Shown: piece after piece, positions 1 to 4,369 of the stretch
How the letters are laid out: each line of letters opens with the position of its first letter
Position numbering within the stretch: the first letter of the stretch is position 1
Assembly (NCBI GenBank): GCA_023405705.1
Contig: JAEXXR010000668.1
Coordinates: forward strand, 1-5,443
Direction of reading: 5' to 3'
Origin: Actinomycetes bacterium
GTDB lineage: Bacteria; Actinomycetota; Thermoleophilia; Solirubrobacterales; Solirubrobacteraceae
DNA: 5,443 bases
Position numbers and translations under genes: made by a program
Notes under the pieces: generated by a model
The model's input: the letters and a program-made list of their open reading frames with translations, nothing else
Database searches by the model: none
Told to the model about the DNA's origin: nothing

Positions 1-123
1 GTCGCCGTGCTGGCGGCCGGCGCCGTCCTCCTGCTGCTCGCCAGACGCGGCGTCGTCATGACGCTGCTGCTCGCCGCCGCCGCCGGCATCGTCGTGGCGC
101 TGGCCGGCGGCCCGGTCGGCTGA
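1..123 (+). CDS. C-terminal end of a small integral membrane protein (possibly AzlD-like), 5' part outside window
   Basis: The first frame is open from the left edge to a TGA at 121-123 and gives 40 residues. They are almost entirely hydrophobic: one membrane segment, a short LARRG basic turn, then a second membrane segment rich in Ala, Leu and Val, ending GGPVG. This two-helix ending with a basic hinge resembles the C-terminus of AzlD-family subunits, which pair with AzlC in branched-chain amino acid export, but 40 residues cannot prove it and many small membrane proteins would look similar. Codon choice is the same GC-rich style as the neighbours and includes one AGA arginine codon, so it looks native. 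The start, the full length and any AzlC partner lie outside the window. That it is a real coding end is fairly sure; the family is a guess. Confidence 0.6.
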   Translation, partial: VAVLAAGAVLLLLARRGVVMTLLLAAAAGIVVALAGGPVG

Positions 124-157
124 GCGCGGCCCGCACCCCCGCGCCTCACCTGAGCCC

Positions 158-172
158 GCTCGCCGGACGAGC
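158..172. other. Small perfect inverted repeat between the upstream gene and nhaA
   Basis: GCTCG at 158-162 and CGAGC at 168-172 are perfect complements around a five-base spacer. It lies 35 bases after the stop of the upstream gene and overlaps the candidate -35 region of nhaA. It could be a weak terminator for the upstream gene (there is no T run) or an operator half-site pair. In DNA this GC-rich, a five-base stem may also be chance. Confidence 0.25.
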
Positions 173-192
173 CGCGCGCCACCCGATAGGCT
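164..192 (+). promoter_or_regulatory. Candidate promoter of nhaA
   Basis: TAGGCT at 187-192 is a good actinobacterial-type -10 hexamer, in the least GC-rich patch of this gap. With a 17-base spacer the -35 position falls on CGGACG (164-169), which matches TTGACA only at the central GAC. The predicted transcript would begin near 198-201. That is exactly where the structured leader described next begins, which supports the placement. The weak -35 is common in high-GC actinobacteria. Confidence 0.45.
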
Positions 193-197
193 GGACC

Positions 198-252
198 CCC
201 TGGGTGTGCCGGGAAGTCTGGTCGGCGTCCGCCGACCCCTGCCCCGAGAGGA
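198..252 (+). promoter_or_regulatory. Structured 5' leader of nhaA; candidate nhaA-type (Li+/Na+-responsive) riboswitch
   Basis: The sequence between the predicted transcription start and the nhaA ribosome binding site is non-coding and can fold. GGTCGGC (220-226) pairs perfectly with GCCGACC (231-237) across a four-base loop. Just before it, CCGG (209-212) can pair with CTGG (218-221), with one G-T wobble, around GAAGT. These two helices share bases 220-221, so they either alternate or stack with adjustment. Conserved RNAs called nhaA-I and nhaA-II are known in front of nhaA genes and have been reported as lithium-sensing riboswitches. The position and the GCCGGGAAGTCTGGTCGGC core look to me like this kind of element, from memory only. 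If real, it would tune NhaA production to alkali-metal stress. I could not identify a clear alternative pairing that masks the Shine-Dalgarno, so the mechanism is open. Confidence 0.5.
246..251 (+). promoter_or_regulatory. Ribosome binding site of nhaA
   Basis: GAGAGG lies four bases before the ATG at 256. It selects this start rather than any upstream one: the frame upstream holds no better-placed start, and the leader RNA occupies the preceding bases. Confidence 0.6.
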
Positions 253-255
253 TCG

Positions 256-1485
256 ATGCCCGCCTCCCCCGACACGCCGCCGAGCCCCGACGAGACGACC
301 GGTCTCACCGCCGCCGTCAAGGCGAAGGTCGTCGACCCGCTGACCGACTTCCTCCAGGACGAGGTCGGCGGCGCCGCGCTGCTGCTGCTCGCGGCGGTGA
401 TCGCGGTCGCGTGGGCGAACAGCCCGTGGAGCGACGCCTACTTCGACCTGTGGAGCACGCACGTCGCCGTCGGAATCGGCGACGTGCGGATCGACCTCAG
501 CCTTCAGCACTGGGTCAACGACCTGCTGATGGCCGTCTTCTTCTTCGTCGTCGGGATGGAGATCAAGCGCGAGCTGGTGACCGGCGAGCTGCGCGACCGC
601 CGCGCCGCCGCGCTGCCGGCGATCGCCGCGGCCGGCGGGGTCGTGCTGCCGGCGCTGATCTTCACGCTGATCGCGGCCGGCGGCGACGGCGCGAGCGGCT
701 GGGCGATCCCCGCCGCGACCGACATCGCCTTCGCGGTCGGCGTGCTGGCGCTGCTCGGCGACCGCGTCTCCGCCGGGGTGCGGCTGTTCCTGCTGACGAT
801 CGCGATCGTCGACGACATCATCGCGATCGCGCTGATCGCGCTCTTCTACTCCAGCGCGCTGTCGTTCGGGTGGGTCGCGCTCGCGATCGCCGGTATGGCG
901 GCGGTCGTCGTCATGCAGCGCGCCGGGGTCGCGCGCCCGCTCGCGTACCTCCCGGTCGCGGCGGCGATCTGGATCGCCGTCTACGAGTCGGGCGTCCACG
1001 CGACGCTCGCGGGCGTCGCGCTCGGGCTGCTGGTGCCGGCGCGCCCCTTCCGCGGCCGCGATGTCCAGACGGCGCTGGAGCACCGCTTCCACCCGGTGAG
1101 CGCCTACGCGATCGTGCCGCTGTTCGCGCTCGCCAACGCCGGCGTCGACTTCCGCGGCGGCGTGCTCGGCGACGCGCTCTCCAGCGAGGTGACGTGGGCG
1201 GTCGTCGCCGGCCTCGTGCTCGGCAAGCTGCTCGGCATCACCGGCGCGACGCTCGCCGCGCTGCGGCTGGGGATCGGCAAGCTGCCCGACGGGATGGCAC
1301 GCGGCCAGGTGCTCGGCGTCGCCGCGCTCGGCGGGATCGGCTTCACCGTCTCGCTGTTCATCGCCGAGCTGGCCTTCGCCGACGGTGCGCTGACCGACGC
1401 CGCGAAGGTCGGCATCTTCGCCGGCTCGCTGCTCAGCGGCCTGCTGGGCACCGCGCTGCTGCTGCGGCGCGGAAGCGCCGACTGA
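256..1485 (+). CDS. nhaA: Na+/H+ antiporter NhaA
   Basis: This inner-membrane electrogenic antiporter expels Na+ (and Li+) in exchange for protons, for salt tolerance and pH homeostasis. The 409 residues align by eye along the whole E. coli NhaA (388 residues), with about 25 extra Pro/Asp-rich residues at the N-terminus. Signature stretches are MEIKREL (101-107), IPAATDIAFAVGVLALLG (151-168) and SGVHATLAG (245-253). The ion-binding acidic pair is Asp186-Asp187 in AIVDD, the equivalent of E. coli Asp163/Asp164. Asp156 matches Asp133, Lys324 in LVLGKLLGI matches Lys300, and His248 matches His225. All key residues are present, so it should be functional. The ATG at 256 is preceded by GAGAGG (246-251) with a four-base gap, which supports this start. 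It is transcribed alone behind its own structured leader and converges on the CNNM pair. Unlike its neighbours it contains no AGA arginine codon. Confidence 0.96.
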   Translation: MPASPDTPPSPDETTGLTAAVKAKVVDPLTDFLQDEVGGAALLLLAAVIAVAWANSPWSDAYFDLWSTHVAVGIGDVRIDLSLQHWVNDLLMAVFFFVVGMEIKRELVTGELRDRRAAALPAIAAAGGVVLPALIFTLIAAGGDGASGWAIPAATDIAFAVGVLALLGDRVSAGVRLFLLTIAIVDDIIAIALIALFYSSALSFGWVALAIAGMAAVVVMQRAGVARPLAYLPVAAAIWIAVYESGVHATLAGVALGLLVPARPFRGRDVQTALEHRFHPVSAYAIVPLFALANAGVDFRGGVLGDALSSEVTWAVVAGLVLGKLLGITGATLAALRLGIGKLPDGMARGQVLGVAALGGIGFTVSLFIAELAFADGALTDAAKVGIFAGSLLSGLLGTALLLRRGSAD

Positions 1486-1492
1486 GCGGCGG

Positions 1493-1538
1493 CGCGGGCT
1501 GAGCAGCGACCGGGCGCGAACGCGCCCGAAAGCCCGCG
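1493..1538. terminator. Nested inverted repeats between convergent genes; likely bidirectional terminator
   Basis: The inner hairpin is CGGGCGC (1511-1517), loop GAAC, GCGCCCG (1522-1528), seven perfect pairs. An outer arm, CGCGGGCT (1493-1500) with AGCCCGCG (1531-1538), pairs perfectly over eight bases and encloses the inner one. The symmetrical design serves transcripts from both sides: it begins eight bases after the nhaA stop and ends two bases before the stop of the minus-strand gene. There is no T run on either strand, as is common for actinobacterial terminators, so termination strength is inferred from position and stem stability only. Confidence 0.65.
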
Positions 1539-1540
1539 GC

Positions 1541-2581
1541 CTACGCCGCGCGGCTCTCGTCGCGGATCTCGCCGACCAGCTCCTCCAGCACGTCCTCCAG
1601 CGCCGCGACGCCGAGGACCGTGCCTCTTCTGTCGAGCACCTGGGCGAGGTGGGCGCCGGAGCGCTGCATCGTCGCGAGCACCCTGCGCAGCGTGTCGGTC
1701 GCCTGCACGTGCGGCAGCGGGCGGATCCAGCGCTGGGCGATCGGGCGCGTGCGGTGGCGCTCTCTCAGCTCCAGCGCGTCCTTCAGGTGCAGGTAGCCGA
1801 CGAAGTCGCCGTCGGCGTCGCGCACCGGGAAGCGCGAGAAGCCGGTCGAGGCGGCGAGCTGCTCGACCTCGGCCGGCGTCACGTCGTCGCGCACCGTCAC
1901 CAGGCTGTCGAGCGGCAGCAGCACCGAGGTGGCGTCGCGCTCGGCGAACTTCAGCGCCTCGATCAGCACGTGGCCCTCGGAGGGGTCGAGCAGGCCCTCG
2001 CGGCGCGACTCCTCGACCAGGCCGGCGACCTCGTCGCGCGTGAAGGCGGAGGCGACCTCGTCCTTGGGGTCGACGCCGACCAGTCTCAGGATCACGTTCG
2101 CGACCCAGTTGAAGGAGGCGATGAACGGGTGCAGCAGTCTCACGACCAGCACCATCGGCGGCGCCAGCACGAGCGCGGCGCGGTCGGGGCCGGCGAGCGC
2201 GATGTTCTTCGGCACCATCTCGCCGAGCACGACGTGCAGGAAGCCGATCAGGCCGAGCGCGATCGCGAAGGCGATCGGGTGGACGAGCGCCGACGGGATC
2301 CCGATGTCTCTGAACGGCACCTCCAGCAGGTGCGCGATCGCCGGCTCGCCGAGGACGCCGAGGCCGATCGTGCAGAGCGTGATGCCGAGCTGGGCGCCGG
2401 CCATCATCAGCGAGACGTGCTCCATCGCGTAGAGCGTCAGCCGCGCCGCGCGGCCGCCCTCCTCCGCGCGCGGCTCGATCGAGCTGCGGCGCGCGGAGAT
2501 CAGCGCGAACTCGGCGCCGACGAAGAAGGCGTTCAGCGCCAGCAGCACGACGGTGAGGCCGATTGCGAACAGGTCGCCCAT
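1541..2581 (-). CDS. CNNM/DUF21-CBS membrane protein lacking the CorC_HlyC domain
   Basis: A 346-residue relative of the CNNM/CorC family (often labelled hemolysin-like). Family members are linked to Mg2+ and Co2+ transport, with CBS domains that bind adenine nucleotides. The DUF21 transmembrane domain covers about residues 1-195. It shows the NAFFVGAEFALISARRSSIE opening (17-36), GAQLGIT (63-69) and the GE-PK signature LGEMVPKNIA (119-128). A CBS pair follows at about 215-273 and 280-336, with GFSRFPV (247-253) and LEDVLEELVGEI (328-339). The protein stops right after the second CBS domain, so the C-terminal CorC_HlyC domain of its upstream paralogue is absent; nothing suggests a frameshift. 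The ATG at 2581 was chosen because it opens the hydrophobic N-terminus, has GAGGGGG (2592-2598) ten bases upstream, and overlaps the upstream stop by one base. The frame is open upstream to 2914, but that translation is a low-complexity Arg-rich shadow of the preceding gene. AGA serves about 6 of 29 arginines. Confidence 0.92.
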   Translation of the reverse strand: MGDLFAIGLTVVLLALNAFFVGAEFALISARRSSIEPRAEEGGRAARLTLYAMEHVSLMMAGAQLGITLCTIGLGVLGEPAIAHLLEVPFRDIGIPSALVHPIAFAIALGLIGFLHVVLGEMVPKNIALAGPDRAALVLAPPMVLVVRLLHPFIASFNWVANVILRLVGVDPKDEVASAFTRDEVAGLVEESRREGLLDPSEGHVLIEALKFAERDATSVLLPLDSLVTVRDDVTPAEVEQLAASTGFSRFPVRDADGDFVGYLHLKDALELRERHRTRPIAQRWIRPLPHVQATDTLRRVLATMQRSGAHLAQVLDRRGTVLGVAALEDVLEELVGEIRDESRAA

Positions 2582-2583
2582 CA
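2579..2583 (-). promoter_or_regulatory. TGATG stop/start overlap between the two CNNM genes
   Basis: On the minus strand the TGA of the 468-residue gene and the ATG of the 346-residue gene share the base at 2581. This arrangement usually allows terminating ribosomes to restart, so the two proteins are probably made in a coupled ratio and may act together. GAGGGGG at 2592-2598 also provides a separate ribosome binding site. Confidence 0.85.
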
Positions 2584-3987
2584 GGCGTCCGCCCCCTCGT
2601 CGTCGCGGTCGCGGCCGTTGCCGTTGCCGTTGCCGTTGCGGTGCTCGTCGTCCTCGTCGTCGTCGACGCACTCGGACTCGAACAGGACGCGGTCGACGCG
2701 CAGGCCGTCGAGGCGCACGACCGTCAGCGTGACGGCGCAGCGGCGGCCCTCGAGGTCTCTCGTCTGCAGCACGACCTCGTCGCCGACAGCCGGCATGCGG
2801 CTCAGCTCGTCCTGGATCAGGCCGCCGATCGTCTCGTACTCCTCGTCCTCGGGCAGCAGCACGCCGGTCGCGCGCGACGCCTCGTCGGGACGCAGCAGGC
2901 CGGAGAGCGTCCACGAGCCGTCGGGCCGTCTGCGCGCGCTCATGTCGCGGCGGTCGTGCTCGTCGACGACCTCGCCGACGATCTCCTCGACGACGTCCTC
3001 CAGCGTCACGAGCCCGTCGACGCCGCCGAACTCGTCGACGACGACGGCGATCTGGAGGCCGCCCTCGCGCAGGATCGCGAGCAGCGGATCGAGCTCGATC
3101 GACGACGGGACGAGCACCGCTCTGACCATCACCTCGGAGATCGGCACCTCGTCGCGGCGCTCGTGCGGCACGCCGACGGCGTGCTTGACGTGGACGATGC
3201 CGACGACCTCGTCAGCGCTGTCGCCGACGACCGGGAAGCGGGAGAAGCCAGACTCGCGCGCCGCCTCGATCACGCGGATCACCGGCTCCTCGGCCTCGAC
3301 CGTCCGCATCCGCACGCGCGGCGTCATCACGTCGTCGGCGCGGCGGTCGCCGAAGGCGAGCGAGCGCTGCAGCAGCGTCGCGGTCTCCAGCTCCAGCGTC
3401 CCCTGCTGGGCCGAGCGGCGCACCAGCGAGGTCAGCTCCTCGGCGGAGCGGGCCGAGGCCAGCTCCTCCTGCGGCTCGATCCCGAGGCGGTGGAGGATGG
3501 CGTTGGCGATGTCGTTGAACCAGCGGATCAGCAGGCCGTTGGCGCGCGTGAAGCCGCGCATGAAGCCCTGGACGGCGCGGGCGGTCTGCAGCGGCATCGC
3601 GATCGCGAGGTTCTTCGGCACCAGCTCGCCGAGCACCATCGTGAAGGAGGTCGACAGCAGCAGCGCGAGCGTCAGCGAGATGCCTCTCGTCGCGCCGTCG
3701 GGGACGCCGAGCGAGCCGAGCGGCCCTTCCAGCAGCTGCGCGATCGCCGGCTCCGACAGGAAGCCGATCAGCAGGTTCGTGACGGTGATGCCGAGCTGGG
3801 CGCCCGACAGCTGTGTCGACAGCGTGCGCAGCGCGCGCTGGACGCCTCTCGCTCTCGCGTCGCCGGACTCGGCGGCGCGGTCGACCGACGCGCGGTCGAC
3901 GGTGACGAAGGCGAACTCGGCCGCGACGAAGAGGCCGCAGGCGATTACGAGCGCCAGCGCCAGCAGGAGGAGCAGCAGTTCGATCAT
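2581..3987 (-). CDS. CNNM/CorC-family protein (DUF21 + CBS pair + CorC_HlyC), putative divalent-cation transporter
   Basis: A 468-residue full-length member of the CNNM/CorC family, membrane-bound and probably moving or sensing Mg2+ or other divalent ions; the substrate is inferred from the family. The domain order is a DUF21 membrane domain (about 1-195) with FVAAEFAFVTVDRASVD (20-36), GAQLGIT (62-68) and LGELVPKNLA (119-128). Next come CBS1 (about 215-275, starting VMTPRVRM) and CBS2 (about 285-343, with VVVDEFGGVDGLVTLEDVVE). A CorC_HlyC domain follows at about 355-437, with YETIGGLIQDELSRMPAVGD. The last 30 residues are an acidic, low-complexity tail containing four Asn-Gly pairs, which is not part of the family fold. 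The ATG at 3987 starts directly at the first membrane helix and has AGGATGGG six bases upstream. It is the first gene of a two-gene operon with the shorter paralogue. From memory, Mycobacterium tuberculosis Rv1842c/Rv1841c has the same size pairing. AGA serves about 6 of 45 arginines. Confidence 0.95.
   Translation of the reverse strand: MIELLLLLLALALVIACGLFVAAEFAFVTVDRASVDRAAESGDARARGVQRALRTLSTQLSGAQLGITVTNLLIGFLSEPAIAQLLEGPLGSLGVPDGATRGISLTLALLLSTSFTMVLGELVPKNLAIAMPLQTARAVQGFMRGFTRANGLLIRWFNDIANAILHRLGIEPQEELASARSAEELTSLVRRSAQQGTLELETATLLQRSLAFGDRRADDVMTPRVRMRTVEAEEPVIRVIEAARESGFSRFPVVGDSADEVVGIVHVKHAVGVPHERRDEVPISEVMVRAVLVPSSIELDPLLAILREGGLQIAVVVDEFGGVDGLVTLEDVVEEIVGEVVDEHDRRDMSARRRPDGSWTLSGLLRPDEASRATGVLLPEDEEYETIGGLIQDELSRMPAVGDEVVLQTRDLEGRRCAVTLTVVRLDGLRVDRVLFESECVDDDEDDEHRNGNGNGNGRDRDDEGADA
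2615..2638. repeat. Four perfect copies of a hexanucleotide (CCGTTG) in the CNNM gene tail
   Basis: Four tandem copies of CCGTTG occupy 2615-2638. On the coding (minus) strand they read AAC-GGC repeatedly and encode four Asn-Gly pairs in the acidic C-terminal tail. Slippage here would add or remove two residues without shifting the frame, so length could vary between strains. It lies outside the conserved domains. Confidence 0.9.
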
Positions 3988-3993
3988 CGCGCA

Positions 3994-4020
3994 CCCATCC
4001 TGACCCGTCTGGGACGGATG
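3994..4020 (-). promoter_or_regulatory. Ribosome binding site of the CNNM operon inside a possible hairpin
   Basis: The minus-strand Shine-Dalgarno AGGATGGG (3994-4001) lies six bases before the ATG at 3987. The same bases can pair: CATCC (3996-4000) is complementary to GGATG (4016-4020), with CCC (4004-4006) facing GGG (4011-4013) inside. An alternative stem, CCGTC (4005-4009) with GACGG (4013-4017), leaves the site free. Two exclusive folds around a ribosome binding site could regulate translation, but the stems are short and chance is plausible in such GC-rich DNA. I recognise no known Mg2+ leader here. Confidence 0.35.
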
Positions 4021-4060
4021 CGCTTGGGACTGCTACCGGGAGGTTCGTCTAGGGCGGGTT

Positions 4061-4080
4061 CGCTCATTGAGCGCTTAATG
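4061..4080. promoter_or_regulatory. Near-palindrome upstream of the CNNM operon; possible operator or hairpin
   Basis: CATTGAGCGCTTAATG at 4065-4080 is a 16-base palindrome except for one symmetric pair. CGCTC (4061-4065) and GAGCG (4069-4073) form an overlapping perfect stem with an ATT loop. The site is unusually AT-containing for this window, lies about 75-95 bases before the CNNM start, and covers the TAA that ends the hydrolase remnant. It could be a repressor site for the operon or the terminator of the upstream minus-strand transcript. I see no convincing -35/-10 pair in the 87 bases between 3988 and 4074. Confidence 0.35.
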
Positions 4081-4369
4081 GGTACCACACCCGGCGGCGC
4101 AGGATCGTGCCGCCTGCGCCACGACATCCGGGTGGACGAGGGGGACCATGTGCCCGCCGGGGACCTCGACGTAGCGTGCGCGCGGCAGCTCCCGCGCCAG
4201 CCGGCGGCCGATCTCGGGCTTGACCAGCGCGTCGCCGTCGCCCTGGATCACGACCGCCGGGGTGCCGATCGAGGGAAGCTGCCGGTCGAGCTCCGCCATC
4301 ACGTCGCCCGCCGCCAGCCGCTCGCCGGCGAGCGCGTCGAGATCGCCGGGAACCGGACACGTGCCGACG
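4075..4369 (-). pseudogene. Remnant of an alpha/beta hydrolase: C-terminal end only
   Basis: Reading from a GTG at 4302 to a TAA at 4075 gives 75 residues that look like the last quarter of an alpha/beta hydrolase. They include IGTPAVVIQGDGDALVKPE (12-30), which carries the third catalytic acid (Asp22 or Asp24), and VEVPGGHMVPLVHPDVVAQA (46-65), with His51 as the catalytic histidine. The nucleophile-elbow serine, the lid and most of the barrel are missing; full proteins of the family are about 250-300 residues. The same frame continues upstream of the GTG into hydrolase-like residues (DLDALAGERLAAGDVMAEL) up to the stop of the neighbouring gene at 4370, where the resemblance ends. The N-terminal part therefore seems to have been deleted and replaced by the PI-PLC-like gene. 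The tail after the histidine uses less GC-rich codons (TGT, GGT, CAT, TAA) and may be decayed. A short expressed protein is possible but would lack a complete active site. Confidence 0.65.

Noticed and set aside
198..252. Cobalamin or c-di-AMP riboswitch in the nhaA leader
   Set aside because: The GGGAAG string is reminiscent of other riboswitch cores, but the leader is only about 55 bases. That is too short for either class, and their other conserved boxes are missing.
204..1502. 432-codon + strand frame overlapping nhaA
   Set aside because: Arg-rich out-of-frame translation of nhaA, starting inside its leader. No domain is visible, and the NhaA frame has all family residues.
2582..2914. 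N-terminal extension of the 346-residue CNNM protein by 111 residues
   Set aside because: The extension is Arg/Pro-rich shadow sequence of the upstream gene in another frame. The hydrophobic family N-terminus, the ribosome binding site and the TGATG overlap all support the start at 2581.
1649..4003. Open frame of 784 codons on the + strand, antisense to both CNNM genes
   Set aside because: Translation is low-complexity Arg/Ser/Asp/His-rich sequence with no recognisable domain. Long antisense frames arise from the codon bias of GC-rich genes, and both real genes on the other strand are unmistakable.
3988..4074. A separate small gene or promoter in the gap before the CNNM operon
   Set aside because: I see no coding signal and no -35/-10 pair with acceptable spacing on the minus strand, only the short inverted repeats listed.
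4064..4360. 98-codon minus-strand frame over the hydrolase remnant
   Set aside because: Its translation is Arg/Gly-rich with no fold. The overlapping frame (4075-4302) has clear hydrolase motifs and is the real remnant.
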